Shown piece by piece: positions 54,389-63,388 of a DNA stretch of 64,000 nt. The notes under the pieces were generated by a model that did no database searches, was not told the DNA's origin, and was given only the letters and a program-made list of their open reading frames with translations. The DNA comes from Fibrobacter sp. (lineage in GTDB: Bacteria; Fibrobacterota; Fibrobacteria; Fibrobacterales; Fibrobacteraceae): assembly GCF_017545445.1 (NCBI RefSeq), contig NZ_JAFWOM010000059.1:1-64000 (forward strand), given 5' to 3'. Both the position numbers and the translations under genes were made by a program. The stretch's first letter is position 1; each line of letters opens with the position of its first letter.

Positions 54389-54517
54389 TGTTCTAGGAAT
54401 ATATCTATCATGTTCTGATTTTGATATTTTTTATTAAAATTACTAAAAATGGTAAAATTTGATTAAAAACGCAAATTTCATGTTCTAATTGTATTTAAAG
54501 AGACTATATTTGTACTC
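54389..54517 (+). promoter_or_regulatory. Leaderless promoter/operator of TIGR02147 module 2
   Basis: Distances are to the ATG. The palindrome TGTTCTAGGAATA is at 54389 (129), TGTTCT at 54411 (107), core AAAATGGTAAAATTTG at 54446 (72), TGTTCT at 54481 (37) and TATATT at 54505-54510 (13). The -10 ends 7 nt before ATG 54518 and there is no ribosome-binding site, so transcription should begin at or next to the start codon. The box at 37 sits in the -35 position with an 18-nt spacer. Modules 3 and 4 show the same layout. Confidence 0.75.
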
Positions 54518-55357
54518 ATGAAGGAAATCGTTGAATATACGGATTACCGCAAGTACATTCAGGATTACTACGACGAACGCAAACGCACTTCGGCGTTTTC
54601 TTGGCATATGTTTGCTCAGAAGGCTGGCTTTTCGTCGGATGTTTACTTGAAGTACGTCTGCGAGGGGAAGAAAAACCTAAGTGTTGGTTCTGCGGGTTCG
54701 GTCGCAAGTGCCATGGGGCTTGTCGGTTTTGAACAGACTTATTTTGTTCTGATGGTCTCGTATGCCCATGCGAAAGATGACAAGGCAAAACGGGCTGCGT
54801 TCGAAGAACGTTGTGCACTTGCGAATGCGCACAAGATACGCGTGCTTGGAAACGACGAATTTGATTATTTCAAGTCGTGGAAAAATCCGGTGCTGCGTGA
54901 ACTTGCTCCGCACATGCCGGGGGCGAAGCCGCTTGAAATGGCTCGTGCCTGCGAACCGACAATATCTGCAGCGGAAGTGACCGAGACTTTGAATTTATTG
55001 ACAAAGCTGCAACTCTTGAAGAAGGACAAGAATGGAAACTACAGCCAAACGGACAAGGCGATTACGATGGGGCCTGTAGATGCTGTGCCTGTGGCGGCGC
55101 GTGATTTGCAACGCCAGATGGGCGAATTTGCAATCAAGGCTATCGACTTGCCGCTTTCCGAACGTAGCATGTCCGGGTTTGTTTTGGGACTTACGGAACG
55201 TTCGTACGGACGCATCCAGAAGGAAATCGCAGATTTTTACCGTCGCGTCGTGGCGATTGCAACGGAAGAGGATGAAACGGAGCGCGTGTATCGTTTGAAC
55301 ATGCAGCTGTTCCCGATGAGCAAGCGGCTTGAGACTAAAAAAGAAGTGAAAATTTAA
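54518..55357 (+). CDS. TIGR02147/DUF4423 family regulator-like protein, module 2
   Basis: 279 residues. The N-terminus EYTDYRKYIQDYYDERK is followed by a helix-turn-helix-like part (FAQKAGFSSDVYLKYVCEGK, about 27-50, then KNLSVGSAGSVASAMGL). The DUF4423 part includes SWKNPVLRELAPHMPGAKP, ISAAEVTETLNLLTKLQLLK and EDETERVYRLNMQLFP. It is highly similar to the copies at 59262 and 63517. No ribosome-binding site precedes the ATG, consistent with the leaderless promoter. A lipoprotein gene starts 14 nt downstream. The family is known only as a Fibrobacter-type paralogous group. Regulation of the adjacent lipoproteins and of itself is inference. Confidence 0.85.
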   Translation: MKEIVEYTDYRKYIQDYYDERKRTSAFSWHMFAQKAGFSSDVYLKYVCEGKKNLSVGSAGSVASAMGLVGFEQTYFVLMVSYAHAKDDKAKRAAFEERCALANAHKIRVLGNDEFDYFKSWKNPVLRELAPHMPGAKPLEMARACEPTISAAEVTETLNLLTKLQLLKKDKNGNYSQTDKAITMGPVDAVPVAARDLQRQMGEFAIKAIDLPLSERSMSGFVLGLTERSYGRIQKEIADFYRRVVAIATEEDETERVYRLNMQLFPMSKRLETKKEVKI

Positions 55358-55371
55358 AGGAGAGGAATGAG

Positions 55372-56910
55372 ATGAGTAAATCTATGCATAAGAATTTTTG
55401 GGCAGAACTTGTTTCTGCTTGTGCATTTGTGTCTATGTCTTTTTTTGCGGCTGCGTGTTCCGATAGCAATGATGTTGCGGGCGGTGCTTCGGGCGATGCA
55501 GGCGTTGTTGCCGTGAAGGATTTAGATGTGGCTGGCGTGACGCAGAAGGGGCCGTTCTTGGCCGGTTCATCCGTTGCCATTCAAGAACTTGATGGCCAAA
55601 CATTGGTGCAGACTGGAAAAAGTTTCAGGGCGGGCGTCAAGAATAATCAGGGTGACTTTGTTGTCAAAGGAGTAAGTCTTGCTTCGCAGTATGCATTGCT
55701 TGAGGTTAATGGCTATTACCGCAATGAAATTTCTGGAGAGCGCTCAAAAGGCGTAATTGCGTTGAATGCGTTGACGGACTTGTCGGACCGTAACCATGTG
55801 AACGTAAACTTGATGACTCATTTGACGGCGTACCGTATTTTGAAATTGGTTCAAAATGAAGGGAAAACTTTCGCTGATGCCAAAAAACAGGCGGAAAGAG
55901 AAGTGCTGAACTCTTTTGGCGTTTTGAATGATATGGGAAATAGTGAAGACCTGGATTTGTTTACGGGTGACGGCGGCGCGTTTTTACTTGCTGTAAGCGT
56001 GCTGATGCAAGGTAATGGCTCGGAAGCGGATCTTTCGGAAAGGATTTCCCATGTTGCGGCCGCGTTTGCGGATAGCGGTGCTTGGGAAAGTCCTGAAAAA
56101 ACGGAAATTGCAGATTGGGCGTACCAAGTTGAAAACGAATTTGAAAAAATTGGTGTGGGAATCAATTTGCTAGAACGTATTCGTAAAAATGTAGAATCGT
56201 GGAATGTCGTGGATTCTGTTCCGAATTTTGAAATATTTATAAATAGATTTTGGCTTCATAAATATGGCCTTGGTGCGTGTAGCGATAATAATGTTTATGA
56301 AGTTAAACGAAATGAAGATGCTTTGAGCAAATATTATGGCATTGAATTTACATGTAATCCCGATGGTCATTGGAGCTGGGCCCGTAAGAGGGAACTTCGG
56401 AACAATGTCTATGAAGAAATTCCGTTGCCGCAAACTAAAGATGACATGTATAAAGTTATCAAAATAGGAAATCAGTTCTGGATGGCTGAAAATGCAAGGC
56501 AGACATCGGTAGTTGGTGATTATTTTGGCTGCGAGTGTTATGATGGTAAAAAATTAAATTGCGATGTCTATGGTGTGTTGTGCCCATTTGAAAAGGCTTC
56601 CGATGTTTGTCCAATAGGGTATGGTTTGCCGGACCCCGCAGATGTGGAGGATTTGTTGCAATCCTATAGAAGTTCTGGTGTGGAAGCCATACAGGGGCTT
56701 CGTGCAATGGACGGCTTTGGAGCTTTGTATGCGGGTTCTTCACAATGGATAACCTCAACGCATCGTGTGGATGGTATTAATGAAAAAGCTTGGTTTTGGA
56801 TTTCCGATAGAACTTTGCTGAAAATAGATTCTACTGGAGTCCGGGTGGAGTCTGCAGAATATGCTGACATTTATCCGATAAAGGCATCTGTTCGTTGCGT
56901 AAAAAAATAG
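55372..56910 (+). CDS. FISUMP-domain lipoprotein, module 2 first
   Basis: 512 residues with lipobox FAAAC (Cys29). The N-terminal domain (about 45-150) reads VTQKGPFLAGSSVAIQELD ... TGKSFRAG ... ASQYALLEVNGYYRNEISGE. This module is shared with the gene at 60113 and the next gene. A helical NLMTHLTAYRILKLV and AKKQAEREVLNSFG block follows. The C-terminal FISUMP domain (about 360-512) shows KVIKIGNQFWMAENA, CPIGYGLPDPADVEDLL and ends SVRCVKK. Its RDG opening motif is missing, so it is somewhat divergent. GGAGAGG lies before the ATG. Confidence 0.8.
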   Translation: MSKSMHKNFWAELVSACAFVSMSFFAAACSDSNDVAGGASGDAGVVAVKDLDVAGVTQKGPFLAGSSVAIQELDGQTLVQTGKSFRAGVKNNQGDFVVKGVSLASQYALLEVNGYYRNEISGERSKGVIALNALTDLSDRNHVNVNLMTHLTAYRILKLVQNEGKTFADAKKQAEREVLNSFGVLNDMGNSEDLDLFTGDGGAFLLAVSVLMQGNGSEADLSERISHVAAAFADSGAWESPEKTEIADWAYQVENEFEKIGVGINLLERIRKNVESWNVVDSVPNFEIFINRFWLHKYGLGACSDNNVYEVKRNEDALSKYYGIEFTCNPDGHWSWARKRELRNNVYEEIPLPQTKDDMYKVIKIGNQFWMAENARQTSVVGDYFGCECYDGKKLNCDVYGVLCPFEKASDVCPIGYGLPDPADVEDLLQSYRSSGVEAIQGLRAMDGFGALYAGSSQWITSTHRVDGINEKAWFWISDRTLLKIDSTGVRVESAEYADIYPIKASVRCVKK

Positions 56911-56919
56911 GAGGATGAT

Positions 56920-59058
56920 ATGAAGTGTCTAATTTTATTGACGTTTATGATGTTGTTGGCTAGCTGCTCTTCGGATGTATCATCTGTGGAGAATCAAGCT
57001 CTCGGAGAAAGTAGCGGTAACATTAGCGGCCTGTCGCAGAAGGGACCTGTCTTGGCGGGTGCTTCGGTTGTTATTCAGGAGCTGGATAGCGTGACACTAT
57101 TGCAGACGGGGAAAAGTTTCAAGGGCAAGGTGGTGAACGATAATGGCGAGTTTGTGGTTGAAAATGTGAATTTGAAATCGCCGTATGTGTTGCTCGAAGT
57201 CAACGGTTATTTCCGTAATGAAGTTACGGGAAAAAATTCGCAAGGGCCTGTTTTCATGAAGGCGATTGCTGATGTTGGTGAGCAAAAGCAGGTGAATGTC
57301 AATTTGCTGACGCATTTGGAATATCAAAGAGTCCAAACGTTGTTGGAACGGGAAGGTATGTCTATTGCAGAAGCGAAACGTGTGGCTGACCGTGAAATTT
57401 TATCGGCGTTCTATGGAGAATCCTTGAACGAAGAAACCTATGGAAAAACGGAAGTTCTAGACATTTTTGGCGATAGTGAAGGTGATGCCGCGCTTTTGGC
57501 AATTAATGTTTTACTGCTTGGCGAAGGGAACGAAGCGGAATTTATGGAAAATTTAGCCAAGTTAGGTGAAGACCTTGCTGAAGATGGCGTGTGGAATGAT
57601 TCGCTGCTAATGGCACGAATTGCAGATGTAGCCTGTGGAATGGACTTTGATAACGCACTCCCTAGAATTCGTAAAAATATTGAAAATTGGAAGATCGCAA
57701 ATAAAATAGTTTCATTTGAACCTTATGTGAAATCTTTTTGGGAACGTGTTTATGGACTCGGAAAATGCAATGCGTCTAATTTGGGTGCGGTCAAGAAAAA
57801 TTCCGCAACGTCAAGTGCTTATTATGGTATGGAATTTACTTGTAGTGAATCTGGTCAATGGACTGCTAATTTAAATGTAGTCCGTGCTGGTTGCGATTCT
57901 TGCGGATTCATGGTAGATCCGAGAGATGGACATAAGTACCGCACAATTAAAATTGCTGGCTTGAATTGGATGGCAGAAAATTTGGCTTACAGTGGTGATG
58001 GTGAAGGAACGATTTTTCATGATGATGAATCTTATGGGCTTTATTACGCGAGTGAATTATATCCTACCATTAAAGGAGCTCCTGATTCTAATGATGGAGA
58101 ATGGACGGTTTATACGAGGAGCGGAAATGGCATGTATGTGTATGCCTTACGTACGGGTTGCCCAGATGGGTGGCGGCTTCCGACGCGTGAAGATTTTGCA
58201 CGTTTGATTGAAATAACGTCTGAGAATGATTATGAGCAACTTTTGTCTGAAAATGAATGGAATTTGCGTCTCTATAGTTTGGATGAATCTAGTTTGGATG
58301 AATCAATCGCCTATTTGACATCAACAAAAGTTGAAAGTGATAGAATTGATTTTTCTACGCCCTGGTATTCGTATTACATAATGCATGCTTGGTGGGATAA
58401 AAATTCTTTATATGTTTCTATGGGCACTATTGCTGCGCCGCGCGGCTTTATACGTTGTGTGGAGGGCGGGGCTTATGAAAGAAAAATGCTCTCGCCGAGC
58501 GAAGTCGCTGTAGATTCCGTTGTAGATGAACGCGATGGAAAAGTGTATAAGACTTTGCGATTTGGAAACCAGCTTTGGATGGCGAAAAATATGGAGTATG
58601 CGGTCGGGGATTCCTTGATAGATGGTGAAGAACGTAGTGCAACGTTTTTGGGATTGACGCCTGCAATGGGTACTCGCCGTTATGATATTGGTTGGCGTTA
58701 TAATTGGGACGAACTTCAAAAAGCGTGTCCTGATGGTTGGAGAGTTCCTAGCAGGAACGATGTAAAGAAATTGCTTAATGCAATTGGTGGAGGCTCTGGT
58801 GCGGCTCCGCTACTATCGAAAGATGGAATAGATGCTCAAGATATTTATGGCTTTTCGGCGTTCTCGACAGAATTTGTAGAAGGCGTTTGTACGCACGCAG
58901 TTTTAGGGTGTGGCTATAAAAATGTTGCTACTCGATTCTGGACGGCAGATTCAGCGGACGGCACGGTTTATCATTGGCATTTAGGCCAATATGACATAAC
59001 GTTTAAATCGACTGATCCATCGGAATATTTGCCTGTACGTTGTATGAAAGATATTTAA
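56920..59058 (+). CDS. Lipoprotein with two tandem FISUMP domains, module 2 second
   Basis: 712 residues with lipobox LLASC (Cys16). The shared N-terminal domain (LSQKGPVLAGASVVIQELD, TGKSFKGKVVND, NLKSPYVLLEVNGYFRNEVTG) is followed by the NLLTHLEYQRVQTLL and AKRVADREILSAF helices. FISUMP 1 begins at DPRDGHKYRTIKIAG (about 330; NWMAENLAY, GCPDGWRLPTREDF, FIRCVEGG). FISUMP 2 begins at DERDGKVYKTLRFG (about 534; LWMAKNMEY, ACPDGWRVPSRNDV, LPVRCMKD). It starts 9 nt after its sister gene. The domain duplication is not seen in the other lipoproteins here. It probably displays its domains on the cell surface. Confidence 0.8.
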   Translation: MKCLILLTFMMLLASCSSDVSSVENQALGESSGNISGLSQKGPVLAGASVVIQELDSVTLLQTGKSFKGKVVNDNGEFVVENVNLKSPYVLLEVNGYFRNEVTGKNSQGPVFMKAIADVGEQKQVNVNLLTHLEYQRVQTLLEREGMSIAEAKRVADREILSAFYGESLNEETYGKTEVLDIFGDSEGDAALLAINVLLLGEGNEAEFMENLAKLGEDLAEDGVWNDSLLMARIADVACGMDFDNALPRIRKNIENWKIANKIVSFEPYVKSFWERVYGLGKCNASNLGAVKKNSATSSAYYGMEFTCSESGQWTANLNVVRAGCDSCGFMVDPRDGHKYRTIKIAGLNWMAENLAYSGDGEGTIFHDDESYGLYYASELYPTIKGAPDSNDGEWTVYTRSGNGMYVYALRTGCPDGWRLPTREDFARLIEITSENDYEQLLSENEWNLRLYSLDESSLDESIAYLTSTKVESDRIDFSTPWYSYYIMHAWWDKNSLYVSMGTIAAPRGFIRCVEGGAYERKMLSPSEVAVDSVVDERDGKVYKTLRFGNQLWMAKNMEYAVGDSLIDGEERSATFLGLTPAMGTRRYDIGWRYNWDELQKACPDGWRVPSRNDVKKLLNAIGGGSGAAPLLSKDGIDAQDIYGFSAFSTEFVEGVCTHAVLGCGYKNVATRFWTADSADGTVYHWHLGQYDITFKSTDPSEYLPVRCMKDI

Positions 59059-59133
59059 GGTTCTTGTTTTGACGTTGTTGAAGGCTCTTTGTCAAGCTCA
59101 AGGACTTTGTTGGTTTTGGTATGATTCTTTTTA

Positions 59134-59261
59134 TGTTCTCAGAACATGTTGCTATGTTCTAAAATCTTTAAAATTTTGAAAATTCTACGAAAATGGTAAA
59201 ATTTGAAGAAAAACGGCATTTTTATATTCTAAATGTTTGATAATGGGGTATATTTGTATCT
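59134..59261 (+). promoter_or_regulatory. Leaderless promoter/operator of TIGR02147 module 3
   Basis: Distances are to the ATG. The perfect palindrome TGTTCTCAGAACA is at 59134 (128), TGTTCT at 59155 (107), AAAATGGTAAAATTTG at 59190 (72), TATTCT at 59225 (37) and TATATT at 59249-59254 (13). The spacing matches modules 2 and 4 to within one base. No terminator is obvious between the module 2 stop (59058) and this region. Confidence 0.75.
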
Positions 59262-60116
59262 ATGAAGGATATCGTTGAATATACGGATTACCGCAAGTAC
59301 ATTCAGGATTACTACGACGAACGCAAGCGTAGTTCCGTATTCTCGTGGCAGGAATTCGCCCAGAAGGCGGGCTTCTCGTCGGCAGTGTTTCTGAAGTACG
59401 TTTGCGAGGGCAAAAAGAACCTGAGCCTTGGTTCTGCGGGGTCTGTAGCGAACGCCATGGGGCTTGCCGGTTTCGAGCAGACTTATTTTGTTCTGATGGT
59501 CTCGTACGCCCATGCCAAGGGGGACGCTGCGAAACGAGCTGCATTCGAAGAACGCTGTGCATTAGCGCAGGCGCATAAAGTGCGTGTGCTCGGGAGAGAA
59601 GAATTCGATTACTACAAGTCGTGGAAAAATTCAGTGATTCGCGAGCTTGCCCCGCACATGCCCGGAGCGAAGCCTCTCGAAATGGCTCGTGCCTGCAAGC
59701 AAAAAATTTCGGCTGCGGAAGTCTCGGATACGCTAGACTTTCTGGTGAAGGCGAAGCTCCTGAAAAAGGACCGGAACGGGAACTTCTTGCAGACGGATAG
59801 GGCCATAACAATGGGGACTGTGGATGCCGTGCCTGTAGCGGCTCGCGATTTGCAGCGCCAGATGGGCGAGTTCGCGATCCAGTCGTTGGACTTGCCCCTT
59901 TCGGAACGCGTGATGTCGGGGCTTACGCTCGGGCTTACGCACCGTGCGTACGAGCGGATTAAAAAGGAACTGGAGGATTGTTGCAGGCGCGTCGTGGCGA
60001 TTGCGACAGAAGAAGACGAAACGGAGCGTGTTTACCGTTTGAACGTACAACTGTTCCCGATGAGTGAATGGTTGAACAAGAGTGGGACAGTTTTGAAAAA
60101 GGAAGAGAGAAAATGA
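59262..60116 (+). CDS. TIGR02147/DUF4423 family regulator-like protein, module 3
   Basis: 284 residues, very close to the module 2 copy. It shares EYTDYRKYIQDYYDERKRSS, FAQKAGFSSAVFLKYVCEGK, SWKNSVIRELAPHMPGAKP and ISAAEVSDTLDFLVKAKLLK. The sequence after residue 265 diverges and is longer. It has more GC-rich codon choices than the module 2 copy despite near-identical protein, so the copies have drifted apart for some time. Its stop overlaps the ATG of the following lipoprotein gene by four bases (ATGA), tighter than in the other modules. It probably binds the same operator as modules 2 and 4. Confidence 0.85.
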   Translation: MKDIVEYTDYRKYIQDYYDERKRSSVFSWQEFAQKAGFSSAVFLKYVCEGKKNLSLGSAGSVANAMGLAGFEQTYFVLMVSYAHAKGDAAKRAAFEERCALAQAHKVRVLGREEFDYYKSWKNSVIRELAPHMPGAKPLEMARACKQKISAAEVSDTLDFLVKAKLLKKDRNGNFLQTDRAITMGTVDAVPVAARDLQRQMGEFAIQSLDLPLSERVMSGLTLGLTHRAYERIKKELEDCCRRVVAIATEEDETERVYRLNVQLFPMSEWLNKSGTVLKKEERK

Positions 60117-62104
60117 AAAATAACTTGTATAAATTAAGAAGATTTGCTTTCATTGCCGTTGCATCTGTGCTTTTGGCGGCTTGTACTTCCGATAACGTTG
60201 CTGGAGGTTCTTCGGGTGATGCCGGGATTACTGCGGTCAAGGACTGGGAAGTTGCAGGCGTTTCGCAGAAGGGCCCGTTTGTCACGGGTTCTGCGGTGAC
60301 TGTGCAGGAACTGGACGGCATTACGCTCAAGCAGACGGGCAAGAGCTTCAAGGGTTCCATCAAGAGCGACAAGGGCGACTTCGCCATCAAGGATATCAAT
60401 CTGCAATCGCAGTACGCCATCCTTGAGGCTTCGGGCTATTACCGCGACGAGATTTCGGGCAAGAAGTCTTCGGGAACGGTCACGCTTCGGGCGTTGACGG
60501 ATTTGAGCAACCGCAAAACGGTGAATATCAACTTGCTCACGCACCTGGAATACGAGCGCGTGATGTACTTGGTGACCGAAAAGAAAAAATCGATTGCGGA
60601 AGCGAAAGAACAGGCCGAAAAGGAAATCCTTTCGTCGTTTGGCATTGATGGCGATTTCGCGGAATCCGAAGACTTGAACATTTTCGAGTCGGGCGATGGC
60701 AATGCGGCACTTTTGGCGGTGAGCGTTTTGATGCAGAGCGATGTCGATGTGGCCGGCCTTACCGAACGCATGGGCAAGTTCAGCATTGCGCTTGCGGAAG
60801 GCGGCAGCTGGGATGATGCCGATACGAAGACGGCAATCGCGGACTGGGCATGCGACACGGATCTCAAGGGAACGCTTGCGAACGTGCGCAAGAATATCGA
60901 AAACTGGAAGTACGCGGATTCCGTGCCTGCGTTCGAAAAGTACGTGACGAACTTCTGGTGGGATAATTACGGTCTCGGTGTTTGCAACGATAAGCGTAAA
61001 AATGAAACCAAGCGTAATGTGAACAAATTGAGCAAACTATATAACGAATACTTTGTGTGCGAAAAGGGACGCTGGCATATTCCGGGCGATGAACCTCCTG
61101 CCAGCTCGTCGTCTTGGAACGGAACGGTCGGATCCAGTAGCTCTGGCGGAGAGTCATCGAGTTCTCTCTACGATCCGTTTGTCCGCTCGTCTTCGAGTGA
61201 ACCCGAAGATACGATTCCGCCTCTTCCTGCGGATCTCGATTTCTTCGATTCGACATATTCGTTCACTGGCTACAGAACTTTTGGCGAGGGTAAGCAGGAA
61301 GTGTGGTTCCTCACCTCCCCGATACAGCTGGATGGCAACCGTGAAAGACGGGATTCCGTTGCGAGTGCGTTGGTGAAACTGATGGGGAAGCGTGGGTTCG
61401 CTTTTGAAGGCGCCATAAATAATGATTCCTTGGATAAAGTGAGGTGCGATACGCTGTCGTATGTTTATTCGCTGGAAAAAGAAAACGTTGTCTACAAGAT
61501 TTCCATTACGAAGGAATTGGGCATGGGCATTATGTTTGGCTCCAGTTATTTCTTCAAGGTGAAGGCCGTGGTGCTAAAAGACGGCTTCGAGGAAATGCCG
61601 ACGACTGATTATAGCTCGCTTCGTTTCGATAAATTGTCAGAAGAATTTGACTTTGCAGCAGAATATCTATCATCGAAAAGTCTAGAGGCTTGGGATGATG
61701 ACTCTCTTACAACAGTTTGGACGGCTCATCATAAGACGGATACGGCATGGGTTCAGATGCAAACCTTTAGCACGATTCTCATGGACCAGTCAAAAGAGGA
61801 TGCTGCTGGGGATAGCCTAGAAGTTTTTAGAAAAGTGCTGCTTGAAAATGGCTTTACGTATGTGAAATCGGATACGGTTGCCAAAAATGCGTATGATACT
61901 GAGGAATATTCCGATCATATCGTGACGAAAAACGGAATTATTTTACGCCATTTGTACGAAAAAGAAACCGAAATGGCAAAGTATGAAGTTGATGTCCATG
62001 TGGGTGCAGGAATGCGTGCCGCTTCGGCGATGGCGGGTAATACTTTGAACATATTTGTATACGGCTATTCTATAATAATTCACACGCAGTATAAAAAGAA
62101 ATAA
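60113..62104 (+). CDS. Module 3 lipoprotein with shared N-terminus and a different, non-FISUMP C-terminus
   Basis: 663 residues from ATG 60113, overlapping the regulator's stop; AAGGAAGAGAG precedes it. Lipobox LLAAC gives Cys24. The N-terminal domain (VSQKGPFVTGSAVTVQELD, TGKSFKGSIKSDKG, ASGYYRDEISGK) and helices (NLLTHLEYERVMYLV, AKEQAEKEILSSFG) match module 2 first. After a Ser-rich linker (about 325-365) the C-terminus is not FISUMP. It is a two-lobed domain of about 290 residues (YSFTGYRTFGEGKQEVW ... MQTFSTILMD) that I do not recognise. The swap suggests that modules exchange C-terminal display domains while keeping the N-terminus. Confidence 0.7.
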   Translation: MKNNLYKLRRFAFIAVASVLLAACTSDNVAGGSSGDAGITAVKDWEVAGVSQKGPFVTGSAVTVQELDGITLKQTGKSFKGSIKSDKGDFAIKDINLQSQYAILEASGYYRDEISGKKSSGTVTLRALTDLSNRKTVNINLLTHLEYERVMYLVTEKKKSIAEAKEQAEKEILSSFGIDGDFAESEDLNIFESGDGNAALLAVSVLMQSDVDVAGLTERMGKFSIALAEGGSWDDADTKTAIADWACDTDLKGTLANVRKNIENWKYADSVPAFEKYVTNFWWDNYGLGVCNDKRKNETKRNVNKLSKLYNEYFVCEKGRWHIPGDEPPASSSSWNGTVGSSSSGGESSSSLYDPFVRSSSSEPEDTIPPLPADLDFFDSTYSFTGYRTFGEGKQEVWFLTSPIQLDGNRERRDSVASALVKLMGKRGFAFEGAINNDSLDKVRCDTLSYVYSLEKENVVYKISITKELGMGIMFGSSYFFKVKAVVLKDGFEEMPTTDYSSLRFDKLSEEFDFAAEYLSSKSLEAWDDDSLTTVWTAHHKTDTAWVQMQTFSTILMDQSKEDAAGDSLEVFRKVLLENGFTYVKSDTVAKNAYDTEEYSDHIVTKNGIILRHLYEKETEMAKYEVDVHVGAGMRAASAMAGNTLNIFVYGYSIIIHTQYKKK

Positions 62105-62135
62105 TTGCGTTAAAGTGTATGTTGAAGAGAAAAGA

Positions 62136-62163
62136 AGTCTCGCTGGGTCCGGCGGGGCTTTTT
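62136..62163 (+). terminator. Intrinsic terminator of module 3
   Basis: AGTCTCGC pairs with GCGGGGCT (two T-G pairs) around an 8-nt loop, followed by TTTTT. The convergent ATPase gene ends 5 nt further on. Confidence 0.7.
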
Positions 62164-62167
62164 GCTT

Positions 62168-63286
62168 TTAAAGCGTTTCCATCCAGCGGGACATGAACAC
62201 GTTATAGACGCTGTAGGATTTTCCGCTTAAATCGCTTTGTTCTAATAGCAATTCCTTTTCGACAAGGGCGGTCAGGATTTTTTTTGCTGTTGCCGCGTTT
62301 CCGATTTTATACTTTATCAAAAAATCGGCGGCGGTCGGCTTTTTGACTTCGCCTTCTTTTGCGACGGCGACAAGGTATTTCCACTGCTTTTCTGTAATCA
62401 GATTGCGACGTTCGATGAAGTTTGGAATCTCAAATCGCATGATTCTCGAAACCGTGACTTTTACGTCTTCCAATGAAACTTTAGCTGCGGAATCTGCAAA
62501 TACCTGATTGCACACGAACTGCGTGTAATAGGTGTGCCGTTTTGTCCAGTCCAAGATAAAATCAACGGCGTCCTCGTCAATGGTTTTTCCGGCTTTTTTG
62601 AAAAGTCCCGTAATGAACTCCTTGTATTTTTCTAAATCGATTCGGTCGATATAGACGGTTCTGGAACTTTCGTAGAAAGGGTGTTTCGCGTTTGTGAACA
62701 TGTCTGCCATCAAATGCTTTTTGCTTCCGCTGAAAATAAACTTCACGTGGTGTAACTGTTGGATGTAGGTTCGCAGTAAAGCCTCGACATTTGATTCTTT
62801 AAATTCTCTAATTTGCTGGAATTCGTCAATGGCGAAAACGATTTGCTTTCCTTGCTTTTCGAGGAAATCGAAAATGGATTTTAACGTCGGCTGTTTTTGC
62901 GAATCTGTCAGGAATGATAGCGTGACCTGCGGACTCCCGGAAATGGGGTCATAGCTGAGCAGGGGTCTTGCGTTCTTGAGGGCGTTGAAGAATTTTTTTA
63001 TCAAAGAATCACTTGCGAGGTTGCTTACAACGGCTTCGGATAAAATTTTGATAAAGTCATCCAAATTTTGTGCCGAGAAAATATCGGCATATATGCAGAT
63101 GAAATTTTTCTCGCGAAGGTCGTCGAAAGTCCTGAAAATGAGGCCCGTTTTTCCGTAACGCCTTGGTGAAATAAGCGTCACGTTGGAGCCGTTTTTTAGG
63201 AACGATGTTATATCTTTCAGTTCCTGTTCGCGGTCGCAGAACAGTTCCTTTGATGTGTATGGTTCCAACAAAAACGGGTTTATCAT
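62168..63286 (-). CDS. AAA ATPase of the ATPase_2/archaeal type
   Basis: 372 residues from ATG 63286 (GTGAGG upstream). The frame is open for 67 more codons but would run through the promoter, so it is rejected. Walker A is SPRRYGKTGLI (about 44-54), Walker B FAIDEFQQI (about 150-158) and a sensor FSGSKKHLM follows. The C-terminal winged-helix region (ERRNLITEKQWKYLVAVA) is typical of the family. These STAND-like ATPases are abundant in Bacteroidetes and archaea and mostly uncharacterised. It sits alone between TIGR02147 modules 3 and 4, divergent from module 4, and has a palindromic operator in its promoter. Confidence 0.8.
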   Translation of the reverse strand: MINPFLLEPYTSKELFCDREQELKDITSFLKNGSNVTLISPRRYGKTGLIFRTFDDLREKNFICIYADIFSAQNLDDFIKILSEAVVSNLASDSLIKKFFNALKNARPLLSYDPISGSPQVTLSFLTDSQKQPTLKSIFDFLEKQGKQIVFAIDEFQQIREFKESNVEALLRTYIQQLHHVKFIFSGSKKHLMADMFTNAKHPFYESSRTVYIDRIDLEKYKEFITGLFKKAGKTIDEDAVDFILDWTKRHTYYTQFVCNQVFADSAAKVSLEDVKVTVSRIMRFEIPNFIERRNLITEKQWKYLVAVAKEGEVKKPTAADFLIKYKIGNAATAKKILTALVEKELLLEQSDLSGKSYSVYNVFMSRWMETL

Positions 63287-63303
63287 TATAGCCTCACTAT
63301 ACC

Positions 63304-63352
63304 TTTGGTATTTTACTTTTAGTAATATACCAAAAGTAAAGTGAAATGTCAA
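63304..63352 (-). promoter_or_regulatory. Consensus promoter and inverted repeat of the ATPase gene
   Basis: On the minus strand TTGACA (63352-63347), a 17-nt spacer and TATATT (63329-63324). The inverted repeat TTTGGTAT / ATACCAAA (63304-63311 and 63327-63334) overlaps the -10 and the start point. This is a good position for repression. Confidence 0.75.
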
Positions 63353-63388
63353 TAGAGGCCGTTTTCTGTTGCCGCGTTCTAGGTTTTG

